A DNA stretch of 64,000 nucleotides from the NCBI GenBank assembly GCA_905178155.1, contig CAJINV010000002.1, positions 6,974,743 through 7,038,742 of the forward strand. Direction: 5' to 3'. Every line of letters begins with the position of its first letter. The stretch's first letter is position 1. The notes under the pieces were generated by a model. It was not told where the DNA came from and searched no databases. It saw only the letters and a list, made by a program, of their open reading frames with translations. The DNA is from Amoebophrya sp. A120 (Eukaryota > Sar > Dinophyceae > Syndiniales > Amoebophryaceae). Positions 36,350 through 47,433 of this stretch are shown piece by piece. A program made the position numbers and the translations under genes.

Positions 36350-37211
36350 GTAGGTTGAGGATAATTCTAAAGCTAAGCAGTTCGCTTACTCATCATCGTC
36401 ATGATCGTGATCGACATTTGGCCAGCGCGAGTTGGTGCTGGGCGTGTAAAATTGATGAACTGCCGCGAACAGCAACAGGTTTCACAGCAAAACATACTCA
36501 TCGTCATTGAAAATTGATCCCACTCCAGCTGGATTAGACAGCAAGAGTAGAAAAGATTGGCCCTTCGTCGTTGTGTGCTAGTTTCAAAGACCTTCCACCT
36601 GTTTTTCGTTTCAAAGACGTTTCCCGCTCTCGAATCTGAATGAAGGAATTGTACTAAAGACGTGCATCTGCAGCTCTGACTCTGACGAAGTGGCCTTTTC
36701 TGAGTCAAGATCCTGATCTAATCTTTGCTCGGTCATCTGTGCTTTCGCTATCGTTGCCTTACTCAGTGTCAGCGGCTCACTCTACCTCTTACGTCGTCGT
36801 CAATTCGGTCCACAATTCGTGTGAATGCAGATTCAGAGCGGATTTGGATCCTCTTACTCTTTTTCTTTTACCTTTGAGGCCCTTAATGTTGCTTCAGCTA
36901 GGCACTTTATCAATGAACATCGAAGAGCTTCTACTTATCGTCGCATCGGCACCATATTGTTGGAGAAGTCAGTTTCGTTCCTGACCGTGACCATCAGAGG
37001 TGGGAAAGTCAAATGCGATCGAGGGTGAGCAGTGTTTGACGATGCCTGCACCCCTCAGTAACTAGCGCGAATCTTGTGAAAAGTACAGCTGGAATCAAAA
37101 CGGAAAACAAAGAGAAAGACCAACAACACTGCGACCACGTGGGAAGCGACAAAAGAGTAAGAGACGACCTCTACACTTAGTACATTCGGAGGACGTCCCA
37201 CAGTTGCAAGC
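36350..37211. other. Intergenic, about 860 bp, nothing recognised
   Basis: Ordinary composition, short open frames only and no RNA gene or repeat seen. It is one of the few intergenic gaps here without a GC-rich island. It probably carries the 3' flank of the preceding gene and the promoter of the DUF445 gene. Confidence 0.5.
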
Positions 37212-40207
37212 ATGCCGGCCTCATCAAGCAGACCCTCGGCTCGAGAAGTTGCGCCAGCTGCTGGTCGCGCTCCTCTGCTGGAAAACTCGGACGATCCCGT
37301 TGCAACCAGAATAAACCCGACCGGTGAATTATCAGGCGGAAGCTCAACCACTGCTTCCTCATCTTCAGGATCAAAGTCAACGTCATCTTCAAGAAAAACT
37401 GTAACAGGCAGTACGGAAATAGCAAAAGGAAATCAAAACCCGACTGAGGCAGAGGCTGCTGCGTCTCAACTCACTAGCTTTCCGCCACCCACAACGGATT
37501 CTGAAATATCCGACCACTCAGAAGTAGCCCGAATCACCGACATCAACTTTCGGGAACATCAAAACGGCTACCCTTTGTCAGCCAATGTGACGAATGCGGG
37601 GACGAGCACTGGAAGACCAACGCAGCACCCGTTGATAGGTGGCGAGCAGAGACCGTACCCGCGGTGGTTTCAGTTCATACGACGGCATCTGTTCAAGGGC
37701 TGGCTGAGCTCGACGATCATCTTCTTCCTCTTGTTCGTGTTAGTCGACGGGTTGTGGAAGGGGTGGACGAATGAGGAATTTCACTCCGATTTGAAATACG
37801 CCTCCATACCGGTGGTGTCAATACTCTTCACCTGGTGGCACGTGTGGCTCGGTTTGCAGATGTGCTTCTACCCGGTGCAGTTTAAGGTATACTAAAATAC
37901 TTGATATAATTGGGCAGTCGTGGCTTGTTGTATTGCGGAAAAGCGATCAGTAGTACCAGTGGTCGACGAGTAGATGAAGCAACTCCATTTTTTTCCAAAG
38001 CATTTACATTCCCCGCATGCAGCAACGACCGCAAAGAAAATAAAAAACGAACTCAGGGTTGCTTCGAGCCCTATCTTGGGTGGCAGGGGATTGTGCCTCG
38101 ACGAGCGGAGGTGATGGCGAAGCGTATGGGTGTGTCAGGATCGAAATCGACAAAATCGAAATGATTTGTCATGCATAAAATGGATTCCGGTTCGAACCCA
38201 GTTTCTAAGTGGCGCATAACAAATTCTGGCGATGCCTAAATCCAGTTTGTAATGCTGTTTAGGCAAAGAAGACTGATTCTCTCACGCTGCTTTAGCAGCT
38301 CGAGCTATAACCCCAAACAGGCTTACAATTGGCCTAACTTGCCTGCTCTGCAACGCATGTATTTCGCGTCATGCATTTTATGCATCACAAATTTTTCGAT
38401 TTTGTCAATTTCGATCCTGACAGTTCCATAAAGCGGTCTTGTGACATAATGATCGGAAATTTGATCACGATAGAGGAGATCGTGGACAGATTGAAGCTAT
38501 GACTTGCTCAAGCGCTACAATCTCAAATGTTACAATAGAATCTGGAATTTGTGTTGCATGATGAGCATGACAGATTCGTACAGCGTTCCACTTTTTGCAA
38601 CACAAATTTCGCCAGATTGTAGTGGGGTTCGGGGCCCCGGAACTTGTCATGCGCAATGCTATGAGAAATGGCTAGATCTTTATGCACTCTTGCATCACAG
38701 ATTTCCATATTCTATTGTAACGTTTGAGATTGTAACACCTGAACGGGTTATAGAAACCGGACGACTTCTTCGAATCCTTGCACCCGGTGCTGCAAGAGTG
38801 TCACGCGAAGATTCTGCAGAAGATTGGGGAAAAGTACTGGCCAAATCTGTGGAGATTAGTACCGGGAAGCGTGAAGGAGGAGATTCACAAGAAGGCGCTC
38901 GAGGAGAGCGAGCAACTGTATTTTTGGGAGTTTGGTTTTTGTCTTGCAGCCGCAAAAGCTTCCTGGGTTTATATGGTGTCAGGCTGGATGAGCTGCGCAC
39001 AACATTTTACATCATTTCCCCTCGCGCCCTGATTCCATCACAGGTTCGCCCCGATCATGGAGGACTTGAAGCAAAATATCAATTCCATCTTCGACGTGAA
39101 GGAGATGTGCATTTACCAGCTCACCTCCCGGCGGGAACTCCTCGTCGAGCTCTTTCAGAAGATCGGTCAACGCGAGTTTCAGTTCATTCTCCACGTCTCC
39201 GCGGTGATGGGCTTCGTCCTCGGTTGCGTGCAACTCATCATCTGGCTGTTCCTGAAAAGCAACCCGCAGGTCTCGCTCTTCATCCTGCCCACGTCCGGGT
39301 TGATTATCGGCTACCTGACGAACTGGCTCGGGTATGCAATGTAAATTTCCTGTACATGTACAAAATGCATGACAAATTCCGCTAACTTGCAGTGTCCAAC
39401 TTGATGTCATGCTACGCTAGGATTGAAGGCAAGTTTTGTCATGCAGGGACTGCATTTGTACGTGTACAGGAAATTTACTGTGGACATCGGGATCACCATG
39501 ATCTTCAAACCCGTCCGGCCGCACATTTTCTGCTGCGGGTACCTGAACTTTCAGGGCGTTTTCCTGAAACGGCAAAAGCAGGTCGCGCGGGAACTGTCCC
39601 GAATGTTGGCGAACTCGCTGCTACAATCGAAAGAGATGATCGAATACGTAGTGAACCACAATCGGATGGAGGGAGGCTACGGCCGGTTGTTGGAGATGCA
39701 CCGGGAGCACACGCACAAAGCGGTCGATTCGATCATGGGGAAAATGGTGCGGGACGCGGTAATACCAATGACAATCGGGAGTGAAGTGTACACGCAGATA
39801 AAAGAGGACGTCGTGCAGGAGATGCTGCAGGTATGGCGAGGGTGATAATCCTGTATTTGAAGTCTACTTCATGTTCATTTACATTTGCAACACAAAAGCG
39901 AAATCATCAAAGTGATTGACGTTACAGACGCGACGCCGGCTGCAGTTGTTCCATGCAGAAGCTAATGAAGTTGCATCTTGAAAAAACGCAGGTCTTCCCC
40001 CGGTACGCCTCGCAGTTTACGGAGTACGCTGATCGGGTCTTCAGTCTGGAGGAAACCTTGAGAACGCGATTGGGAAACTTGCCACCAGAAGAGTTTGAGG
40101 GGATGCTGCACCCAGTTTTTCAAGAGGACGAATGGATGATCTTGCTACTTGGTGGTGTTCTAGGCGTGTTGGTCGGATTTTTCCAGGGATTGGCCTTGGG
40201 GGCGTAG
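37212..40207 (+). CDS. DUF445-family membrane protein (7 exons)
   Basis: The exons are 37212-37886, 38057-38124, 38436-38497, 38758-38917, 39044-39332, 39492-39830 and 39992-40207, about 602 residues. After a disordered Ser/Thr N-terminus (about 1-150), helices lie at about 157-180 and 196-224, the latter running into WHVWLGLQMCFYPVQFK and then LGWQGIVPRRAEVMA. A second pair (about 367-392 and 400-418) ends GLIIGYLTNWLG followed by ITMIFKPVRP. A last helix (about 577-602) closes the protein. The two TNWL..MxFxPxxF/GWQGIVP motifs are the DUF445 (YheB-like) signature, present here in duplicate halves. The family is mostly bacterial and of unknown function. Introns at 37887, 38918 and 39831 are GT-AG, while 38125, 38498 and 39333 are introners. 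Motif continuity across all six joins makes the model strong. Confidence 0.82.
38125..38435 (+). mobile_element. Introner element, TGTCAGGATCG family (311 nt)
   Basis: It starts TATGGGTGTGTCAGGATCG and ends CGATCCTGACAGTTCCATA. The arms are complementary for about 28 bases with one mismatch, plus the outer TATGG/CCATA. AAGCG is duplicated exactly on both sides. Excision joins EVMAKR to SCDIMIGNL. Length and arm sequence match the intron at 29911-30221. Confidence 0.85.
38498..38757 (+). mobile_element. Introner element, CTCAA.TGTTACA family (260 nt)
   Basis: The left arm TATGACTTGCTCAAGCGCTA runs on through TCTCAAATGTTACAATAGAAT. The right arm is its near complement over about 45 bases, ending GAACGGGTTATA. 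The flanks are GAAGC and GAAAC. Excision gives DRLKPDDFFESL in frame. An alternative boundary (CT...AG at 38497-38753) adds one Lys; both keep the frame. Confidence 0.8.
39333..39491 (+). mobile_element. Introner element (GTAAATTTCCTGTAC arms, 159 nt)
   Basis: It starts TATGCAATGTAAATTTCCTG and its right arm closes CAGGAAATTTACTGTGGACA. TCGGG is duplicated exactly. Removal rejoins the DUF445 core motif TNWLG with ITMIFKP, so an essential motif is interrupted and must be restored by splicing. Internal GCATGACAAATTCC and GTCATGC are present. Confidence 0.85.
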
Positions 40208-42554
40208 TTGGTTCTGTAGGCTATTTTGGCGGGTGTGTAAGTAAAGCGCATTTGAAAATCCGCCTCGAGCTCGACACGAGGAATCTAGCAACTCGAGGGA
40301 GGCGTATTCCCCATGTGTTTTAGCTGTATCGTGAATATTCATGTACGCGCTTCTACTACTTGACTCTTATTGTTTGCAAGTGCATCAGGATCAGCAACTT
40401 TGCGGCATAAAAGCTACCTCGTGCTGGTGCTCTCATGCAACAATGACATTTTGCTTTCGGCGTTCGTACCACGCCGAATTTTAATTTGACGAGCAATAGA
40501 CAAGAAATGACCATCAAATGACAAGTAGTCATCTAATGTAATCCGTGTATCGCCGTCGCGTTTTGGTCTCGTCGATGCAGATGAGGACAACTCGCGTCAT
40601 TGCACCGAATAGGCGGCAACTGTGTTTTACGATGTGTTCCAGTCAAGCGCAGTCTCGGTGCGTGTAACATATCTTTGCGACAATAGATACGGGGCCCGCC
40701 TTGATGCAACTTGACGAAATAAATGCCCCCACAGTTGTGCAGGTGGCAACTGCGCGCCATGCCTGGGCGCGTGCCGGCCGGCGCGGCGGCCGGGCCTTTT
40801 TGCGGCCCCGAGCCCTCCAACGGGACGCCACGGCGCCGGCGACTAACGCCGCACGGCCGCGCCTCGCTCTTTTGGCGCGTAGCCGAGCCCCAGCCTCGGC
40901 CAACGCCGAGCGCGCCGCTTTTAGCCCCAGACGCGCCGCCCTTGCTTCGACCGGAACCAAGCGGCCCCCGTGGCTTATTTGCCTCGGCGGGGGGGCGCCT
41001 TTGGGCAAGCGCTCCGCTTAGGGGCGCGGAGGGGCCGCGCCCCACCCAGTTCGGCCGAAGACGCCGATGGAGGGATGGGCCGCCCTTGGGCAGCGTCGCC
41101 CTGTGGCCCGGCCGACTCAAGGCAAGAGCCCGCCGGTTTTTGCGCCTTCTGGCGTGCCGGACGGCCGAACGGGCCGGCCGCGCCCCGCCCGCCGGGCGGC
41201 CCCCCCGGCCGCCGGCCGCGCGCGCCGGCCCAGACTTGCAGCCGCCCGCGCGTTCTGGGGCCGTGAGCTTTCCGCCGCCGCGCCCGCGCCCCGGAAGAAG
41301 ATGGGCGCCGGGGGGGGCGCCGAAAATGATGAAGATAGAAGAGGAAGAAAGAAGCCGAAGATGAAGAAACGGCACGGGCGAAAGAAGGGCGTAGGTTTGG
41401 ACGAAATCGGAGCGCGGCCGTTGAAGAATGGCGCGCCGGGGATGCGCTCGCAGTGTTGCCGGCCCCGGTGTCCGATGTTCACTCAGCCCATCCAAGCCCC
41501 GCGCGTAATGGTGGGGCTTCACAGAGAAGCCAAGCGCTCGGGCGCGACCCGACCGGCTTCGTGGGTATTAGCGCCGTGCCCCCCGCCCCGCCCGTATTTT
41601 CGTAAGTGCCCCCCTGTTGGGCGTGCCGCCCCTTTGTGGGCCACCAAGGGCCCTGCCGGTTGGTGGTGGCTCCGTGTAGCGGGCGGCGCTCTTGGGTGTG
41701 TGTGTGTGGGTTCTCGCCTCCCTCGTCTGTTATCAGTCCGGGCGCCCAGTGCCTGTGTGGCGCCATATATTCTCTGCGCGCGCCCGCCGGGTTTTCTGGC
41801 GCGCCGCCGGACCTCCTTACCGGCCGGCCGCGCACAAATGTATGGGCCGAGTGCCCTTCTCGGCCGCGTCCCCTCGCGGCGGGCCTCGGCCGTCGGGGGC
41901 TCCTCCCATTTGCACGGGACTGCCGGAGCGCCAGGGACAGGCGTGTAAGCGTCGCTCGTCCTGGCTCGGCGGTGATTGTATTGCGTTTATTTCCGCAAGC
42001 CGGGGGTGTTATTTGGCTCCTTTGCCAGCCGAACGTGCTAGCGCTGCAAGTTCTGCTCGCGGCGTGACTGACACTGCTTACCCCGGGTGTTGTGGACAGT
42101 GAAACGCAGCCGGGCCAGGAGGTTGCGAAAGATAGATAGAAAAACCGAAACCGCGATAGGGTCCGGTGCCCTGTCTTGGAGCAGCGTCCACGCGGACATA
42201 ACCATTTGTGGTCGCGCTTGATGTTGCCGCGTGATGTTGTTCGTCCTGTTGCTGTTCGAGAAGGACAAGCAATTGACTTAAGAAAGTAAAGCTAGAGGCA
42301 TACAGAACGAAATTCCATGCGCCATGCTTAGTGCAGGTGCAGTTGTCTCAGAACGGTAACGAAATGCCAAGTCTCGCGCGTGAGCTCGTATTAGATTCAT
42401 GCTTTTTGCATTGTGGATCGGCGCCAGCGATTAAGATTATAGCTGCGAAGCTACAACCAACGAACTAAGATACTCGCGTCAAGAACACGCAGCGAAAAAT
42501 TGCTGCATGCTTGCAGTTGAAGTTAAGTTGCAGTTACAAATTTGATGCTCATCC
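40208..42554. other. Intergenic: GC-rich island D (about 40690-42080)
   Basis: After about 480 bp of normal composition the sequence becomes extremely GC-rich, with multi-hundred-codon open frames on both strands whose Arg/Pro/Ala/Gly composition and mutual overlap argue against genuine coding. Normal composition returns by about 42100, leaving about 450 bp upstream of the aminopeptidase start. No RNA gene, repeat array or introner arm was found. Confidence 0.55.
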
Positions 42555-44876
42555 ATGCCGTTGCATCTGAAGCCTGGCCAGCCGGTCCCCCTCGGTCCCG
42601 ATCCGCATTCTTTCGCCGAATGGGACCCCGGCAGCACCGGAGCAGTCGTAACAGAGCTCCGTCTCTCCCTTAGAATCGACTTCGAGAAACAGAACCTGCA
42701 TGGATTTGTCGATTTGGTGATCGGTCGAGGACGAAACGAAAACTCTACTTCATCACCGGCTTCGCAGCCCGACTACGTGGTCCTCGACGTGAATCTAGAC
42801 CACATAGCCGTGCAGGAAGTGTGTATCCTTCGTGAAACGGCCGGCGAAGATGGTCAGGAAGAAGAAACCCCCGCGAAATACGACCTTGGCTACGAGACCA
42901 GCGCGTTCGGAGACGCGATGAAAGTGTACTTTCCTCCACCTCCACCGATAAACTGCATGAATGAAGCTACTGCCACATCAGACGCGCCAGACAAAGCAAA
43001 TAAAATCCTTGCTACCATTCGAATCAAGTACCACACGATATCAGCCACAATAAAACCTCCAGCTGCACCAGCTCCCCAAACACCGACTTCTAAGCGCAAG
43101 ACCGCGTCTGCCGTACAGTGGCTCAGGAAGGAGCAGACGAAAGGCAAAGTTGCTCCGCTAGCCTTTTCGCAGGCGCAGGCGATTCTAGCGCGGTCTTTTG
43201 TTCCCTGCCAGGACACACCGGCGGTGAAGCACAAGCTGGACTTCAAGCTCACGGTAGACACGAGCGCCGAAGAGAGCAAAGAGCTGGTCGCGATTTGCTC
43301 GGGCGAGTTGCAGCAAGACTGGGACAAAACTGTGAAAAGCACACAAGCGAAGCAAAAAACCTTCCACTACCGCCAGGAAACGCCCATTCCCGCGTATCTC
43401 ATCGCCTTCGTCGTCGCGCGCTTTGAAAGGGCGAAGATTGGGGAAAATTCCTATGTTTTCGCAGAGCCGGAGATACTCGATTTCGCGCAGAAAGAACTCT
43501 CCGGGGTCTGCGACAAGTACCTGAAAACCGCTTCCGAGACCGTTTTGCTCGGGTCGCCGTACTACTGGGGAAAAACCTTCAACGTGGCGATCATGCCGAA
43601 CTCCTTCGCGTTCGGCGGGATGGAGAACCCCAACTGCACGTTTTTCTCGGCATCCCTCCTAGCGGGGGACCAGTCCCTCACCACGACTTTAGCCCACGAA
43701 ATCACGCACAGCTGGACGGGGAACTTGGTGACGAACAAGCTACACGAGGATTTCTGGCTCAACGAAGGGTTCACCCGCTACGTGGAGCGGAGGATTCTGG
43801 GCGAGATTTTCGGCGAGGACTTCCGCGAACTCTGTCTTCTCGTCGGCTTCAAGGACCTGAAGAAAAACGTGGATCTACTAACGAGCAACAACCAAGTGCA
43901 TTTCACGGCACTGAACCCAGGACAAACCTTGGTTGGCGTGGACCCGGACGAAGCGTTTTCGCGCGTGCCGTACGAGAAGGGTTCGGTGTTTTTGTTGTAC
44001 CTGGAGCGGGTAGTGCTGCAGGGGAGGACAGAGCTGATGTCAGCCTGGCTGAAGGAGTACTTGGAAGATTTCAAGTTCAAATCAGTGTCAACAGAGGAAT
44101 TTAGAGAGCATTTTATCAGGTATTTTCGGAAGTACGAAAGCAAACAGGATGAGCAGCACGGCACCAATGTTCTTCCGCAGAAGCTCGTGGGGGTGGGCAT
44201 CGATATCGACTCGATTGACTGGGAGAAATGGCTATACGGACCGGGGATGCCGGAAGACGAAGATGTCCAGACTGGTGAAACGCCTCTGATTGCGGCAAAG
44301 GAAAGCGGAGAAGGTCGAGGGGCTAATGCGAATAAGAGAACGAAGATGATTGACGAAGTGGAGAAATTGGTGGAGAAGTGGAAAAATGGGCACGGTGTAG
44401 CTGCTCTTGCAGCAGATGCAGCGCCGCCAGCCATTTCTTGTTCTTTCGTGGAAGACCTTAACTTCATTCAATCCTCCTGGAAAGCGCAGCAAGTCATGCT
44501 GTTTTTGGATTTGCTCATTGAAGCGTTGGACAAAAACGAGTTTCAGCCAACAGAAGAGCAAGCGGCCGCGTTTTGGAGTTTCGACGAAACCAACAATGTG
44601 GAGATAAGATTTCGGTTTCTGTTGTTCAAGTTGAAGGAGTCCGGCGCCACCGCGAGGCATCGCGAAGAATCTCCGGCACTTGAGCCCCGATTGGAGGCCG
44701 CTTTGGACTTGTTTTTCGGACAACACGGAAGGGGAAGCTACGTCAAACCACTGTACTTGCAGTTGAAGAATTCGAATCGGGTGGAATTGGCACGGGCATT
44801 TTTCCTGAAGCACAAAAATTTTTACCAGGACACGATCGCCATCGGATTAGCGAAGTCGTTGGGTGTAGAGGTGTAG
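42555..44876 (+). CDS. M1 zinc aminopeptidase, leukotriene A4 hydrolase/aminopeptidase B-like
   Basis: Single exon, 773 residues, against about 610 in animal leukotriene A4 hydrolases. Landmarks in order: FSQAQAILARSFVPCQDTPA near 200-220, typical of this subfamily; the exopeptidase loop GGMENP near 353; the zinc site H381-E-I-T-H385 in the block HEITHSWTGNLVTNK; the third zinc ligand E404 in WLNEGFTRY; and the catalytic tyrosine Y473 in RVPYEKGSVF. A C-terminal helical domain (about 640-773) fits the Leuk-A4-hydro_C fold. Extra length comes from Ala/Pro/Thr-rich and charged insertions (about 60-200 and 575-630). All metal and catalytic residues are present, so an active cytosolic aminopeptidase is expected. 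Epoxide-hydrolase activity cannot be inferred. There is no signal peptide. Confidence 0.93.
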   Translation: MPLHLKPGQPVPLGPDPHSFAEWDPGSTGAVVTELRLSLRIDFEKQNLHGFVDLVIGRGRNENSTSSPASQPDYVVLDVNLDHIAVQEVCILRETAGEDGQEEETPAKYDLGYETSAFGDAMKVYFPPPPPINCMNEATATSDAPDKANKILATIRIKYHTISATIKPPAAPAPQTPTSKRKTASAVQWLRKEQTKGKVAPLAFSQAQAILARSFVPCQDTPAVKHKLDFKLTVDTSAEESKELVAICSGELQQDWDKTVKSTQAKQKTFHYRQETPIPAYLIAFVVARFERAKIGENSYVFAEPEILDFAQKELSGVCDKYLKTASETVLLGSPYYWGKTFNVAIMPNSFAFGGMENPNCTFFSASLLAGDQSLTTTLAHEITHSWTGNLVTNKLHEDFWLNEGFTRYVERRILGEIFGEDFRELCLLVGFKDLKKNVDLLTSNNQVHFTALNPGQTLVGVDPDEAFSRVPYEKGSVFLLYLERVVLQGRTELMSAWLKEYLEDFKFKSVSTEEFREHFIRYFRKYESKQDEQHGTNVLPQKLVGVGIDIDSIDWEKWLYGPGMPEDEDVQTGETPLIAAKESGEGRGANANKRTKMIDEVEKLVEKWKNGHGVAALAADAAPPAISCSFVEDLNFIQSSWKAQQVMLFLDLLIEALDKNEFQPTEEQAAAFWSFDETNNVEIRFRFLLFKLKESGATARHREESPALEPRLEAALDLFFGQHGRGSYVKPLYLQLKNSNRVELARAFFLKHKNFYQDTIAIGLAKSLGVEV

Positions 44877-47433
44877 TTGTAGCAGGTAGCATGGGAGAAC
44901 GATGAAGTAAGATGTTTTGTAGCTGCGTCTGCAGGAGCGGTGCAGTAAATGTTTAACGACAAAGTGTAAGTACAAGTAACAAGAACTCATGCACATGCAA
45001 ACCTAAGAAATAGAAAACCGCAATCGTAACCAATTAATAACAGCCTGTATCTTGTTTGATAAAGGGAAACAGACTCTGCGTCTGCGAGACAGACAAAGCG
45101 AAAACTCGCATCGGCACTCAAAAGGGAAACTCAGAGTCAAGCCTTATGATTATGAAAGATACAGAGTGATATCCAACTATTAAACATGCCAGTGAACAAA
45201 CTGAAAACTTAAAGCATAGCGTCTCTTCTATCTCGTGCTGCAGCGATCTTTTGCTAACGACCGGCGAAGGACGGTGTTGATTCCGCAATGGATTGGCGTG
45301 CTGTGTGTTCGATTTGAATTCTCTGTCGCGTCCCCTTTTCAAGTGCGCCCGCGGCCGCACTTCTGAACCCCAAAAAAAAAAGAGCCGCCATCGCTCAGAT
45401 GCGCGGCGGCACCTGCTTGCTTCAGTTCCGTGGCCTCGTAGCGGGAGAGGCCCGCCGCTTATGGTTATGCTGGAGAAGGCGCTCGGCGGGGCGCGTAGCT
45501 GTCGAAGGATTTCCCGGAAGGCGGCCGACAAAGGGCGGCGCGCTGCGGAAACATTTCGCAGCCGCGCGGGGTGCCTCCTCGCAAGGAGTGGGTGGCGTGG
45601 TTCTTGTCGTTGCTCGGCCGCCCGGCAGGTGATGCCAGCCGTGGGCAAAGTCTGTCGCCAGGAAGCGAGCCCGCCGCAGGCGATAGGGATAGCGCGCGGC
45701 GTGGTGGCGCAGTCTTGTATGGGGGCCGGCTGACCTCCTTGCGAGCGAAAAAAGCGCGGGCGGGAACTGGTTCGGGGTCGTGCGTTGTGCTAAGGGCCCT
45801 GCCCGCCTCCGCCGGCCTTGCGAGCGTTTGTTGCCCCCACCGCAAGTCGGGCAGGCTTGTGTCGCGCAAGACCAGCCGACGTGACGGCTCGACCCGCATG
45901 CTGAAAAAGCCAATGCTGAAAGTTAAGCTGTGCATTGTCGTAGCAGACACGCAAAAACCCGCGTCCGCTGGTAGACCGGTTTGGATCTCGCAACTTATGG
46001 CGCGTGCAAATTTCGCCGACGAAGAAGGCCCGCCCGGGGGGAAAACGTGACGGACGGGGGGAAGGGGGCACCCCACAACGGCCCGGCGCCGCGGTGCCAC
46101 CGGGACCGACGGCATTCGCGCCGGCCCGGAGTTGGGGTGGGCCCGTGCGTCGGCCCGCGTGGCCCCGCGGGCTGTTTGCCGCCCGCCCTGCGCGCCGGCG
46201 GCGCGCGCCCCTGTCGCGTGGCCCCTCTTTCCTTTGGGCGTGGCTTTGCCGCCAAGGGGGCCCCTGCCCGGCCGGGGCCGGCGTGAAGGAAGGATGGAAT
46301 GGGCATGATCGGGCGGACATTCGCGCGCCTTCGCGATAGGGCGGCGGGCCGGCGGGCCAGCGCCCGGGCAGGACGAGGACAGCGTCGGGACTTTGAAGAC
46401 TGTACAGGACGCGCGCCGCTTTCATCCTGGGCCGGCTTTGGCCAGAAGGATGAGGGCCGGGCCGTCCTTGTTGTGTTCCCGCCCCCGCCCCTGCCTGCTT
46501 GCTTCCGGCCTTTTTTCGCTTCCGCGGGGGCGCCGGCTTTTGTTTTGTTGCTTGTTTGGCTGAGTTAGGCCGGGCGGGCTGCTTGGCGGGCCCGGCAGGC
46601 CCTTTGGTTGGGCGGGCCGTACGTCGCGCGCATGCTTGGGCGCTGCTCCATTGCCCCCATTGGTTGGCCCGCGCCGCGGAGTTTTTTCTTTTGCTTCGAA
46701 ACAGTGGCCGGCTGTCTTTTTGACCACCCAGAACCGCGCGGGCCGCTGCTTTTGCCTGTTTGTTTCGCCGCCCCCCGAGCACTAGGTAGCCGAGGCGCCC
46801 CTATTTCTGGTTGAGAGAGTGGGCGGCCCTTTTGCCCCAGCAGCAAGCTGGCGCAAGCAGCCCATCGGCCGGCGCACGCGGTGTCCGCGAGTGTTTTAGT
46901 GGAGACAACCGTCAGCCCAGTTGTTGGCCCAATGGATGTTGCTAACCCAGCGCCGTGCCTGCGTGCGAAGCGCGTACAAAACGAGAGGAATCCTGTTCAG
47001 CAGATTATGAGGCCGATTGGCGATGGTGATTTGGCGATCCGATTGCGATTGAGCTTCATCATGTGGGGTGGTTTCATTCTCGCTTTGGTTTTTCCACCCT
47101 GACTGCAAATCCAAACGCATCGGGATCAAGGTGGTGCTGTGAGTTTGAATTTGATCAAAGAAAAAGCAAGTTCCCTTTTGATGATAGCTATCGCTGCGAA
47201 GGTGTGTCTGTCCTCCCATCCTGCGAGAAAATGAGAAAGCTTCGCTGTGGTAGTTGTTTCTTCTGCAAGCATGTAGGACCGGTGGCTCTTTGCGTTTTAC
47301 GATGATTGTGGATGTTTAATTTTTTCCCAGAAGTCGAAGAATAAAAAGTTTTAAAGGGACTAAGTACAGCTTACGTATTGATTTACATTAGAGGTTTGTC
47401 GAAAGCAGGAAAATTCGAACTGCTGAAGCTACC
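44877..47433. other. Intergenic: GC-rich island E (about 45310-46930)
   Basis: This is a third long GC-rich island between two genes of normal composition. The overlapping frames (up to about 330 codons on the minus strand) are Arg/Pro/Gly/Ala-rich and unrelated to known families. The last 500 bp (46930-47433) return to ordinary composition and should hold the promoter of the next gene. Confidence 0.55.

Noticed and set aside
38186-38200. GGTTCGAACCC, resembling a tRNA T-loop
   Set aside because: It lies inside an introner and no acceptor, D or anticodon arms can be built around it. No tRNA gene was found in the window.
40533-41948. Long open frames on both strands in GC-rich island D (up to about 330 codons)
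   Set aside because: They overlap one another in several frames, are Arg/Pro/Ala/Gly-rich and contain no motif. High GC content alone makes stops rare.
45790-46782. 330-codon minus-strand frame in GC-rich island E
   Set aside because: Same reasoning: composition-driven, overlapping + frames of similar quality and no domain.
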